Shown in pieces: positions 1 through 63,918 of a stretch of DNA of 64,000 nt. A program made the position numbers and the translations under genes. Location: contig NC_088111.1 in assembly GCF_036370855.1 (NCBI RefSeq), forward strand, positions 19,193,501-19,257,500, written 5' to 3'. Position 1 is the first letter of the stretch. Every line of letters begins with the position of its first letter. The DNA is from Dromaius novaehollandiae (taxonomy: Eukaryota; Chordata; Aves; Casuariiformes; Dromaiidae). Below the pieces are notes generated by a model. That model did no database searches. It was not told where the DNA came from and saw nothing but the letters and a program-made list of their open reading frames with translations.

Positions 1-1398
1 GTAGCTGGAGAAAAGCCTGGAGGAGAGCAAGAGAATTAAATTCAGCAGTGTAAATTGCATGGAGGACCTGAACTTCAGGACAAGTATGCTGTAAACCCAC
101 CAGTTGCAGCAGTACACTCATTCAGCTGTTGTAACAGAGCTTCGGAGGCTTGAAGCTTGCATTAAGACCTGCGATGTTTTTGCTCTTAAAACACTTCTGT
201 AGTATGTACAGAATAGCCAGCGGTCTAAAGTTTTTTAAATGTAATGTTTTATTAATAAATAATGCACCCAAATTGTCACCTACATTTCTTGTATTACACT
301 GTCAGCCAGTTAGCAGGATCTGCAAACTAATCTGAGCTGAATGAACCAGAATCAATATGAGTGGTACTCTGAGTCTCTGAAAGAGCATCACAGTACTTTA
401 GATTGATCTATAAATAACATCTGAATAACTTTGGTTAACTTAATTGCTTCAGAACAATTTACAGACTATTCTCCCTTTTGTGCCAGCTTGCTTAATTTGG
501 GTGAACTTTTTTTGGAAGAAGTAGAGACTTCCATAGTCTTAAAAGCAGCTTGGCTGATTTGAAAGGGACATTCCTCTTGTGATAATAAGAAGCTATTGTA
601 TTTAGAGTGGCTTCTTTCTGTACCCATTCTGTTTCTGTGATATACTCCATGCAGAGTCCAGCTGTGTTGTTTCCTAATGGTCTGTTATATATCGACTGGG
701 TCAATGAAACATGACTATCCGATGAATTCATTGGACAGCTATCCTCTATTAATGCTGATTATATGGCAACAGGAATTGCATCACTCATACAATAAACCAC
801 TTTAAGTTCATTTCCTAGTAGTGGTAACCCTATTTCAGGACACTGAGTATGAATGACTTTGAATTCCTCCTCAGTGCTCCTGGCTACGAATTCTTCTAAA
901 TTGCTATAATGGGAAAGAAACCTGTAGAATTGAATAGAAAATTATGGTTTGCCATAAGACTTTGGGGCTATCTATTAGAATTTAGTAGCAAAGATGTAAT
1001 TCCAGTAAATTACATACTAAATAACATAGAGTTCATCAGCAATTTCTGTACAATTGCTGAATTCTAAAGGACTTGCCCTAACGCTTGTTCTCCAAGACTT
1101 ATCTAGGTCCTTCCTCATCAGTATCTGATGGTGCGGCCCAAAATCCACTGATACCACATGCTCAGTAGCCAGGCAGCCTTGGCCCTTATCCCGCAGGGCT
1201 CTGCACACCGTCGGCAGAGCCGGTCAGCTCCCCACTGCCGGAGAGGCTGAGCACATGTAAGGAGGTGGTTAAGATGTTTACAGAATCTAATTCACACAAC
1301 TCCCGGTGTGATCTCATTCGTATAAGTTTTACACAAGAAACATCTTAACAGCAAAGTTAGATGAGGGACCCTCTTCGGAGGGATGCTGGGTGACTTAC
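1..1398 (-). other. HBZ: HBZ intron 1, partial (runs off left edge)
   Basis: This is the stretch downstream of the globin exon 1 donor on the minus strand. I looked for the globin second exon (CD/E/F helix region) in reverse complement and did not find it, so intron 1 is at least 1.4 kb here. The stretch is AT-rich apart from a GC-richer patch at about 1130-1260. No repeat family was recognised. Confidence 0.75.
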
Positions 1399-1493
1399 CT
1401 CTCCAGCGATTCTGCCCCAATGGCATCAGCTTGGGGAGCCACCTTTGCCCAGATGGTGACCACGGCGGCCTTCTCAGCTTGAGTCAGCGTCAT
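1399..1493 (-). CDS. HBZ: Embryonic alpha-type globin (avian pi / HBZ), exon 1 only
   Basis: This is the first coding exon of an embryonic alpha-like globin subunit, which binds haem and carries oxygen in primitive red cells as part of a haemoglobin tetramer. Reading the minus strand from the ATG at 1493-1491 gives 31 codons plus two bases, beginning [18 protein letters not shown] and ending IGAESLER. The split after the second base of codon 32 (Arg), followed by a GTAAGT donor (1398-1393), is the invariant alpha-globin intron 1 position. The LTQAEK and IWAKV motifs and the ESLERL ending fit avian pi/zeta globin better than adult alpha-A or alpha-D. The haem-contact histidines lie in exon 2, outside the window. 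The gene faces away from NPRL3, as HBZ does in other vertebrates. The remaining exons are missing only because the window ends. Confidence 0.92.
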
Positions 1494-1664
1494 TGTGCAA
1501 CGAGTGCGGTCTCAGGCTCCCTGCAGTGAACGCTCAGAGCAGGTTTGTGCTAACTGCCCTCGCAGCCCTGGTTATAAAGAGGAAGAGGAGAGCGGACCTT
1601 GGCAGCTGTTCACGCTCATTGGTCACTCCTGAGGCCCACCCATGGACGTGGGAGACTCTTATCT
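1494..1664 (-). promoter_or_regulatory. HBZ: HBZ promoter and 5' UTR (TATA, CCAAT, CACCC, GATA)
   Basis: Read on the minus strand going upstream from the ATG: a TATA-like TTTATAA at 1578-1572, CCAAT at 1622-1618 (ATTGG on plus), a CACCC-type element CCCACCC (plus strand) at 1635-1641, and an erythroid GATA site AGATAAG at 1664-1658. If transcription begins about 30 bp below the TATA (about 1545), the CCAAT box sits near -75 and the leader is about 50 nt. That is standard globin promoter geometry and supports the start codon chosen. The start site itself is inferred. Confidence 0.85.
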
Positions 1665-4600
1665 CCCTGTGAAACAACGTCTATTTCGGCAAGGGTCAGT
1701 GCACTGGCCTCCTCGTTTGCTGGTGTTATCAGCTTCTTGCTTCTTAACGTAATGGCTGTGTGGCCCGAAGAAATTGTCTGGACACATATTGATACATGAA
1801 CAGCGAGATAATGCTGGAAAATTCCAGTGACAGAGTATTAGGACACATCACTAAGCTGAGGAGTGTGTGGATTTCAAACGTACTGAGAAGTTTGCAGAAA
1901 AATCTCCGTTTGCCTCCTTGCTTCAGAAATGCGTACACAAGGCCCCTGGGTTTTGCAGTGGCAGGTCATACACTTCCAGTACACGTGGCAGCAGCATGGC
2001 CCAATACTCATACAAAATGATTCCTAGGTAGCACCAGGGTCAGGCTGGGAGGTGCTCAGTGTAGTTCAGAGCGGGAGTGTGTGATGGACCAATAAATGTC
2101 CACAATGGAAGAAGGTTCAGAGGAGATGGGCAAAGGCGATGTGCCTGTAAGGCTCCTAACAGAATATAGGAAGTGACTGACCACAGCTGTTGCAAAGAAA
2201 GCTCGATTTATCTCAACACAAAGGGGACCAGAGGGTGGCCTGTGTTTTAGGTAAACGGCTATGTCAGTTGAACGGGTCAACTGGCTATATCACAGTTGAG
2301 TGAATCAACTGGTGGTGTAAATATTTTTCTCAAGTTCATCAAAAGAGTATGAATGTCTCTGTGAGTCAGCCAGAGCAGCACAGGGGGAGCATATATGTGG
2401 CTTATCCCATCATAGAGTACAAAAACTGAGCAACTAACAAAACAGCTTTGAAGAGAACAGTGGGCTTGAGCTGGTTTCAACCCACGTATTCCTTCCCAGC
2501 GCCTGGGGATGCCCAGCGTCATGATGGTGAGCGTATTATAGAGACTGGTAATGGGAATTACATTTGCATTGTAATTGAACTGTATATTGCAATGGCTGTA
2601 ATTTGCTAGGTGTAACTTACACTTGTATTGTAATTTCAGTATTTTGCTGTATCACTGTTACATCAGCATCCTGTGTAGCATCAAATATCTTCAAATAAGT
2701 AAATCTGATATTAAACATTACACCCTCCACATCAGCCTGTGGAATATCTAAAACAACCTGGTCAGAGTATTGGACTCTGACAGAGTGAGACCCTGATTTT
2801 GCACAAAGCAGTGGAGATTTTGACATTCATTTCAGCACTGCCAGGACTTCATTTTGCCAGCTTCTTGCAAAGAATTAGGGACTCATTCCACAATCAATTT
2901 TGCTTATAACACCACCAGTAGTAATGATTCATATGGATACATGCAGACTGAGCTTATGAAATTGAGCATGGTCCTAGAAAAATAGACGTGCATGTGAGAA
3001 AGCCGAGCCAGACACGTGGGCTTTCCTGCTGTCCATAGATCTTGAAGCATTGAGAGCAGGTCGCTTCCTCAGATAGCAACATAGATGTTTCCTAGCAATT
3101 TGTTTCCTAAATCTATAGTTCACTTGTACAGAGCTCTCCCTGAAGTTTCATCGCTATATGTCTGATACTGCAAGTCTTCCATTTCTAGCTGTATAATTCT
3201 TACTGACCCCTTGTGCTGTAAAATAGTCCCCCGCAACGTAGACAGTGCTGGGGTGCACTGTGCTACATGCTGGACATGCATGGGAAAACCTGGTCCTAGC
3301 CTAAAAGACTTGCAGCTTCAGGGCACACTTGGTGGGTGAAGAACCAAACAGGAAAAGGAAAGACCAGCATAGGTCTGTAATCACAGATAACTGGGCAAAG
3401 TGCCAAAGAAATACCCGTTTGGAGATGGTCGCTGCTGCCAGCACATGTAGCCCAGGCTCCAGTAAATCTCTTTGCCACCCTGATAAATTACAGAAGCAAC
3501 ACACCATTGCGTGCTGGCAGCGGTGCGTGGAGAGCTGGCTGGTGCAATCAGAGAGGTCAGATAGCGTTCTCTGCCCAGTCCCACAGGTTTGTGCTGAGAA
3601 GGTTGATACATGTAAGCCAGATTCCTCACCAAGACGTGCCTTCATTTCACGCCAAATGCTGCCAACAGCAACAGAAGATGTTCCCCAGACATGGTCATCC
3701 TGCTTAGAAGAAAGCCCTTCTAGGGAATTGGATCATGTGTGGACTGGAGTATGTCCAGACTAGGGTAGCATATGTGCTGTGCATGTCCACATTAAGATGA
3801 GCTTGTGGTCCACCAAAAACCCAGAGCTAATTCTGCTCAGCTACATGGGTGTGGTTCAGAGCAGTCTCCAATTAAAAGTTACCTCTGATAGCTGGCAGCA
3901 ATCCTTCAGCCAGGGCACAGGAAAAAGTAATATGCAGTTTAAACAGCTTAAATGGACGGAGGTGTCAAGGGAGACTGCACTCATCACCCCTTGCTACTTA
4001 AAGTTTGCAAAAACTGCATTTGTAAAGCTGAGCACTTAAAGTTTGTAAAAAACTTACATTTTCCCATAGAAAAATTACCTTGAAAATAATCTTGCTGCTG
4101 TGAAATACATGTCTTTGCCTCATCCCCCCACAGAGTGCTCCCCCTTGCATTGCCCGCTGCGGGGCTACGCTCCAAGTTCTGCTCAGTGACGGCGCTTTCA
4201 AGCAGAGGTCACTCGGTCGGCTCCCGAGGGAAGTCACCGTGATCCTGACGCAGCCAGGCAGGAGGCAGGGACCTTCCTCCCCGTTTTGCTGCCCCCTGTT
4301 TAGCCTGGACATTGATTCCATGTGACTGGAGGATTAAAGTCTGCGCAAGCACGAGGATCACAGTGATGTCCACACAGAAGGCCTGTTAGTTCGTATCTGA
4401 TTGCTCATCTCTGAAATCTTTATTGAATTTTAATTCATCTCCACAGACTTACTCTCGCACTATCACAAAAGCCAGAGCAACCAAAAGGCAACAGCCGCTT
4501 GTGAGAAGGAGCTCACCGCTTGGCTAGGACCAGCGCTGCACTGGAGACAGTTGTGGGAGCTCTTCAAGAATATGCCTGTGGGAGAAGCAAGACCTATGGC

Positions 4601-6599
4601 CACGTGCTGCAACATGACGTGGGAGGGCGACGGTCACCCTTCTGTCCTTACACGGGCCTCTCTGCAAAGTCCCTCTGCCCTGAGGTTCCAGCTGCCCCAT
4701 GGGGTAACTTGGACAGCCCGATCACTGTCATTCCTCTGCCTGCGGGAGCGACTATAAAGCTGTGTCCTCCGGGAGAATGCACCTGACTTGCCTCCCTCTT
4801 TTTCTGCTGCTTTTCAGAATTATTATTCATAAATCGGTAGCAGGATGTGCACCTTTGGGCAGATAATTAACCTTTGTCACCAGTCTGCAAAATGTTGCCA
4901 GTCCTGGCAAAGAGCAGCAGGCCAGGCTGGCACGGGTATTGGCATCCTGAACAGCAGCTCGGCCACAGGTCCCTCCGGCCGCCCACATCCTGCTCCTGGA
5001 AGAACAACCCAAATAGATGGCATGTGAGAAAAGCGATTTTTAGTATTAACATAGGTCTTTTCTATTCCTGCTCAAGATTCAGGCTGTAAGAGGCACAAAT
5101 GGATTTTATCTCTTGTTTTAAAGGGCAGAAGCGAGCAAAAGACATGTTTGCTCATTATAAAAATGGGATTATAATTCCCTTGAGCCCTGACTGTAAATCC
5201 AGTGATTGAGTTAATGGCAGTCTCTCTCTGAGCTCAAGGATAACATTCCTCTGGTGCCTGCTTCTGCATGGGGACTGCCTCCCTCTCGAAGGTGATTTCA
5301 ACGTATAACGGTGGCACATATGTTTACTCTAACTCTGAAGAATTTGGGGCAGATGGAGTTTTGTAAATCTTGAAAGGAGAATCTAAACCCTGGTTTTATT
5401 CTTTAGTTTCCTGCCAGTGCTCAAGGGGCTTGCAAAACTTTGTTTTAATTAAGCTACAGCCTCCTAGAGCTTCAAATGACAAATGTGTGTGTAATTTATT
5501 ATTTAAAAAATGAAAATTATGCTTCAAAGAGGACACACTGGGAAATTTTAACACAGCTGCCCAGTGCTGGCACATGAAGAATGCTCTGCTGTGATAATGG
5601 GACTTCTCTTTAATCACCCTCAAACAAACAACTCTCTCACCACAATGACACCTACTTTTGCTTCAATTGTTATCTGCCTTGCGGAGCGTGGCAGTGCGGA
5701 TTACGCCCGGAGCTGCCTGCAGGTGCTCATCTCCCTTTTGCTCTTTGACTGCCCGTTTCTCCGCGCGAGGCCTGGGATGGGAATCTTGCAGAGTACAAGG
5801 GATAGTGCAGAGTGTTCAAATATCTACGTATTGCAATCAAATACAGAAGAACTCACATGCAAAACCCAGGCCATTCTCTAAAATAATTGCTGATAACTTT
5901 CTGATCTCGGTTTAACACAAAAGACGAATGGTAAGACGAATGCACCGAGACAGCTGCCAGAGGAAGCAATGTTTCACCTAGTAATCCAGAGGAAGGTGTA
6001 AATTTGCAGGGCTCACATGGCAAATTGTATCAGTGACGCACACTGTGGCCATAAAGTGCCCGGAGATCATAGAGGGAACGTGAGAAACAAGATCAAACAG
6101 GGCTTTCCACAAGCACGGGAAGCAGAGAGGCCTGATTTCCAAAGCGTGCCTCCCGAGGGGATCCTTTAATGTCTAAATTGTGAGTGAATAACAAGCCCTG
6201 CCATTAGGGACACTCCCTGGGTGACTCTGCCCTATTTACCACCAGCATTTAGTAAAGTTGTCAGATCATAATGACTGAAATGACTGAATGAGTAAAAGGG
6301 ACTGAAAGAGGCCAGGGGACATGAAAGAAATTAAGGGGCATGTGGGCACATGGGGAGATGCGTGAGTGAAGCTCCTTCCCGTACAAAACCGGGGGGAGCG
6401 CGTTGTTTGTAGACAGCAAACCTGGGTGCAAGTCCCGTGTGCCTGGCGGGGCAGGGGAGCTGGAAACCCCGGCCCTGTGGTCACCAGGTGTTGGCCGGGG
6501 ACAAGCTGGGGACACTGGCTATGGGTGTGAGGTGCCGGGCTGAACTGGGGGTGCTGGGCTGCGCTGGGGCAGTGGGCTGAGCTAGAGGATGCTGGCTGC
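1665..6599. other. Intergenic region between HBZ and NPRL3
   Basis: About 5 kb with no supported gene. Open frames here are short, overlap on both strands and resemble no family I know. The only structured signal I can defend is the NF-E2-like/GATA pair near 2361-2407, listed separately. Composition becomes GC-richer around 4130-4780 and again from 6380 towards the minisatellite. No transposon was recognised. Confidence 0.6.
2361..2407. promoter_or_regulatory. Candidate upstream erythroid element (NF-E2-like plus GATA)
   Basis: GTGAGTCAGC at 2361-2370 matches the NF-E2 consensus YGCTGASTCAY at 10 of 11 positions on the minus strand. CTTATC at 2401-2406 is a GATA site on the minus strand, about 35 bp away. 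The pair lies about 0.87 kb upstream of the HBZ ATG. Each motif alone is expected by chance in a window of this size, so the call rests on proximity to each other and to the globin gene. Confidence 0.25.
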
Positions 6600-7270
6600 G
6601 GTGGTGTGAGGCACTGGGGGCACTGGGCTGTGCTGGGGCCGCTGGCTGTGGCAGTGGGAGGCACTGGGATGCACTGGGGCCACACTGGGGCCGCTGACCA
6701 TGGTGGTGGGAGGCACTGGGCTGCACTGGGACAGTGGTGTGAGGCACTGGGCTGCACTGGGGCCGCTGACTGTGGTGGTGGAAGGCACTGGGATGCACTG
6801 GGGCTGTGGGCTGTGGTGGTGTGGGGCACTGGGATGCACTGTGGCAACACTGGGGCCGCTGGCTGTGGCGGTGGGAGGCTCTGGGTTGCGCTGGGGCCGC
6901 ACTGGGGGTGCTGGCTGTGGCGGTGGGAGGCGCTGGGCTGCACTGGGACAGTGGTGTGAGGCACTGGGCTGCACTGGGGCCACTGACTGTGGTGGTGGGA
7001 GGCACTGGGATGCACCGGGGCTGTGGGCTGCAGCAGTGTGGGGCACTCAGATGCACTGTGGCCACACTGGGGCTGCAGGCTGTGGCGGTGGGAGGCACTG
7101 GGCTGCACTGGGACAGTGGTGTGAGGCACTGGGCTGCACTGGGGCCGCTGGCTGCGGCGGTGGGAGGCACTGGGCTGCACTGGGGCCGCTGGCTGCGGCG
7201 GTGTGGGGCACTGGGATGCACTGGGGTCGCTGGCTGTGGCGGTGGGAGGCGCTGGGCCGCACCGGGGCCG
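6600..7270. repeat. G-rich hierarchical minisatellite upstream of NPRL3
   Basis: This is an irregular tandem array built from CACTGGG / GCACTGGGGC / GCTGGCTGTGG words. The cleanest basic unit is 41 bp, seen as consecutive copies whose GGGGCCGCTGGCTG core starts at 7141 and 7182. Larger blocks are also repeated: the marker ACAGTGGTGTGAGGCACTGGG starts near 6731, 6948 and 7113 (spacings 217 and 165 bp), so multi-unit segments were duplicated. The plus strand is G-run rich. The array ends where the NPRL3 CpG island begins. Lack of stop codons in it creates long spurious open frames on both strands. Confidence 0.9.
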
Positions 7271-7563
7271 CTGGCCGCGGCGAGGTGGAGGCCGGGAGCG
7301 GCTGCCCGCTCTGCCCGCTCTCCCCCGGCCGGCGCGCCCCGAGCCGCCGCCCCGCCAGCGGCAGCGGCAGCTCCGCCCCGCGGGCCCGCGGGCACCGGCA
7401 GCGCGGCGCCGGGAGCCGTTCGCCGGGCCGGGCCGGGCCGGGCCGGGGCAGCGGGCGGCGCGCGGAAGCGGAAGTCGGCGGTGCCGGGCCGCGCCGGGCC
7501 GGGGCGGGCGGCCTTCCTGCGGGCCGCGCCGCGCTGCGTTGCGCCGGCCGCGGCCCCGGCGGC
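7240..7563 (+). promoter_or_regulatory. NPRL3: NPRL3 CpG-island promoter
   Basis: A very GC- and CpG-dense block directly precedes the NPRL3 start codon and continues into exon 1 (to about 7760). There is no TATA box. An ETS-type site CGGAAGT lies at 7469-7475, typical of TATA-less housekeeping promoters. The ATG at 7564 sits in a strong initiation context (GGC before the ATG, G after it). The exact transcription start cannot be read from the sequence. Confidence 0.8.
7423..7447 (+). repeat. CCGGG pentamer run in the NPRL3 promoter
   Basis: Five consecutive CCGGG pentamers (the last followed by an extra G), about 115-140 bp before the NPRL3 ATG. The evenly spaced G-triplets could form a G-quadruplex in the non-template strand; that is inferred from sequence only. 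Confidence 0.75.
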
Positions 7564-60927
<53,364 letters not shown>

Positions 60928-63390
60928 CTATTGGCAGGAGAAGAGAACCTGCTACACTCTTAATGTTGATGTCTTTCTAAAAGATAAGACTAAAATATAA
61001 ATGAGCTGAATGTTGAGTTCTTTCTCGTCACATGACCTGCAACAAATTCTCCCCTTCTGTGCTTCGATTTCCCGTCTGCTCCTGCAGGATTTCCCTTCTG
61101 AGCTCCTGCACAGCTGAGGCTGGGCTATGTGAGGTGTTCTGGGGCCTGCTGCAGCACAGTGTGCTTTTGCTCAGCTTCGATTCATGGTGCAGGAGCTGCT
61201 GTTTTACAGTGCATCCCTGACCCTCCTTCCTCACCAAGGCTTGCGAGAGCAGTCTAAGGTTTCTACTGCAATGTTACTAAGTGCTGCACCTTTTGGCGGC
61301 TGCTGGTGCACCAGAAATGCTTTCTCCACTTCTCCACCAACCTGACTGCTGGATCATTCAGCTGTGAGCACAGTTCATGAGCAGCATGTGCCCATGTCCC
61401 CACAGCAGAGCCTCTGCTCAAGGGCAGAGTGAAGCTGGCCTGGCTTTCAGCAAAGTGTCCCTGGGCACCGAGGAATTCTGTTTGCTCGTCATTATCTGGC
61501 ACCAGTGAGGACATAGGTAGGAACGCAAGGTATCACCGTGTAAACAGGTTCATGAATGAGAGTAACTAGTTCACTGTGTTACTGTTTTTCATTCCCTGCC
61601 CCAGTATCCTTATTGCTAAGTGTCTGTAGGGGCACTGTTGTCACCAAGTATCCTATGTGCTCCTGGTTTGTGGGGCTGTTTTTTGCACATGGTGGAGGGA
61701 GCTTAGTTGTTGAGCAGGACTGAAATTGGCTGGTTGTGCTGTGGGTGCATTGACACAATAGTTTCACGAACAGCTTTTAATTTGCCGTGGGCTGGAGCTA
61801 AGGGCAGTCACATTTGCCCTCCAGGGCTGATTTTTTTCTCCATTCCCCTCCCTGCAACCAGTGCTGTGACTGCAGTGAACCAGATTGGGGATCTGGTCTG
61901 AGATAAAGCTGTCCAGACAAAAAAAAAACAAGATACAGGTCTTTAAATGGATGGGTTTCCTGATCTGGTTCAGGATCTGGCCTCCCAACTTACACCAGCT
62001 CACCCTGATGCAGCAGGGTTGGGTCCACACTGAGCATTTGGCAGAACTGGCTGCTTCTGCCTTTGCTGCTCCAGAGCCTCCGTTCAGGCAGGAGCGAGCA
62101 GAGCTCGGCTGTGTGTGCCCCTCTAAGGGAGAGTTGAGCTGGCTGCCTCTGGGACCATGCAGCGAGCGCCTGCAGCCCTGGCAGTGTTTCCTTGTTTGGG
62201 AAGTGTGGGAAGCCCAGCAGTGTTTGGAAACTCAGCTGTTACACTCAGCAGGAACCCACCAGTCCCCCACAGGATGGAGGCCTCCACCGGCACCCCTGCA
62301 CTGGGTGAGGCTACGTGTCCCCAGAGCTGCCCACTGTGGCGGGGTCCCAGCTCGTAGCAAGGCAGGGATTTTTCCCCTTTGACTGCAGGTTGAGCTTGGC
62401 CTGCAGCGAAGTGGTCTGTCTTGCTTCTTCCTACAGGAGTAACACTGAGCTCCTGCTGCCACATGGGTGAGTGAGGGCTGCTTCATGGCTCTGACTAGTG
62501 GAGCAGGTCTTGTGCCCTGAGCAGTGCCGCCTCTGCAGGGCTGGGAGAGCTGAAGAGCCCAGGTTGCCCTAAGGAAGCAGGGTTAGAGGGAGACCTTACC
62601 TCCATCGTGTCGGCTTAGAAGGCTGTCAGCCTCCTCATTATGACGTTCCCGTATACCACCTCCCCGACACGCACAAGCTGGAGCTTTTCCCAGAGTTGCA
62701 GACCTGTGAGAATGGCTTTACTTGCCCACACACCTTGCTTGGGGGGCATGTTATACAACTTATCTACCACCAGCCTTGACACAGATGCACCGGGGGAGCA
62801 CAGTGGCCATGGTGCATGGGATACCTGGTGACAGCTACTTAATCACAGTCCCTTCTGCAAGGCATCTCCTGCAGCTGCAAGCAAGGATGTTACTGAAGAG
62901 CAGAAGCGATGCCAGAACTAGAATCAGCTCAACGTTGGTGTAGAACCGCAGTCCGATGCAGCCGACATCAACTGGTTCTCAAGGTGAGCTACCGAGATGG
63001 ACAGAAGAAGAAGGACCATTGGCTGGACAAGATTTTTTTTGTTTTTTTTTTTTTTGTCATGATGATAAGGGTCAAGGGTCTTGAAAACTTGAGCTTTTTC
63101 TTGCACATGAACCCGAGAAGGGAAAGGGAGTCCTTGTAACCCTTCATTTCTGGTCACAGGGATAATGCTGACAAAGAATCCTAGATAAAGGTAATTGCCA
63201 GGCAGGTCACTGATGGTGCCTGACCGCCTCACCCAAAGCTCCCCCCACTTCGTCACTTGTCCACCTCAGCTGAGCCTGGATCCATTCACAAGGAAGAGAC
63301 CAGCCTTTGGTGCCCCAAATGGGCCCCATTTCTGACTGGAAGACACACAGCAGTGTGCCCCACAGATAAAAATCCCACCACACTTTGTTC
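60928..63390. other. NPRL3 3' UTR and gap between convergent NPRL3 and MPG
   Basis: About 2.5 kb between the two converging genes. The NPRL3 3' UTR begins here but its length cannot be read. GC-richer from 61990 to 62600. A poly-T tract lies at 63030-63055. Open frames here do not resemble known proteins. Confidence 0.75.
60994..61001 (+). terminator. NPRL3: Possible variant poly(A) signal of NPRL3
   Basis: Overlapping variant hexamers AATATA and TATAAA lie 67-74 nt past the stop, followed by a T-rich stretch at about 61012-61028. No AATAAA or ATTAAA occurs on the plus strand between the stop and 63606. Use of this site is a guess. Confidence 0.3.
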
Positions 63391-63406
63391 ATTGTGATAA
63401 AGTACA

Positions 63407-63412
63407 TTTATT
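63407..63412 (-). terminator. MPG: MPG poly(A) signal
   Basis: AATAAA on the minus strand (TTTATT on plus), 112 nt beyond the MPG stop codon. Predicted cleavage is around 63385-63395, giving a short 3' UTR. Confidence 0.8.
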
Positions 63413-63523
63413 GTTAAAAACTTCCAAGCCATCATCCTGTGCTCACTGCTGCCAGGATACAGCTTGAAGCTGTCATATGGAGAGCAGCTCAAGTCCTGCT
63501 CTTCGGCACCCCTGCAAGACTGG

Positions 63524-63918
63524 TCAGCTGCAAGAGGAGGAGCCCAATGCTGCCATCTCTCTCTCTATCTTCTTGTCAACAACACTCACAAACTTATTCC
63601 CTCTTAAATAAAACCTCAGAGGTTTCTGTGTCCACTCTCCCCTGCTGCCAATACCAATCCTGGCTGTAGCTACCACATCCAGCTCTCCTGGCAGTTCAGG
63701 CCCAGACACTAGCCAAATGGCTGCATCTTGCGTCAGGTCCCTTTGGTCAAAATCCTTATCAATACCAAACGCTTGGCAGAGCTTGGCGGGCCCGCTACAC
63801 AGCTGCCAGTCCTTCAGCGGCTTTGGGGGTCCTTTCCTTGCAGCGCTGCGCAGCTCTCGCATCACGTCTAGAGCCTCAAGAGGCTCCAAAGAGCGAAGTA
63901 AGACTGCAGCCCCTTCCC
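63524..63918 (-). CDS. MPG: MPG, N-methylpurine DNA glycosylase, last coding exon
   Basis: C-terminal exon of the alkyladenine DNA glycosylase (AAG/MPG), a nuclear base-excision repair enzyme that flips out and removes alkylated purines, hypoxanthine and ethenoadenine. Minus strand: acceptor CTGCACAG then GG completing a split Gly codon, followed by EGAAVLLRSLEPLEALDVMR. The Arg of VLLR corresponds to the conserved active-site Arg182 of human MPG. Later come LCSGPAKLCQAFGI, FDQRDLTQDAAIWL and KPLRFYLRGNKFVSVVD, with TGA at 63526-63524. About 130 residues are present. The catalytic Glu and the base-intercalating Tyr are on earlier exons beyond the right edge. MPG converges on NPRL3, as in other vertebrates. 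Confidence 0.96.

Noticed and set aside
2617-2826. 69-residue minus-strand frame ending at a good donor-like GTAAGT
   Set aside because: It reads somewhat protein-like, but it is short, I found no convincing acceptor or partner exon, and it matches no family I know.
3329-3763. 144-residue plus-strand frame in the HBZ-NPRL3 gap
   Set aside because: Overlapped by several other frames, low-complexity composition, no recognisable domain or splice structure.
61885-62382. 165-residue plus-strand frame between NPRL3 and MPG
   Set aside because: GC-rich chance frame; begins across a poly-A tract and resembles nothing known.
63607-63612. Plus-strand AATAAA as the NPRL3 poly(A) signal
   Set aside because: It lies inside the MPG coding exon, 2.7 kb past the NPRL3 stop; kept only as a possibility in the findings.
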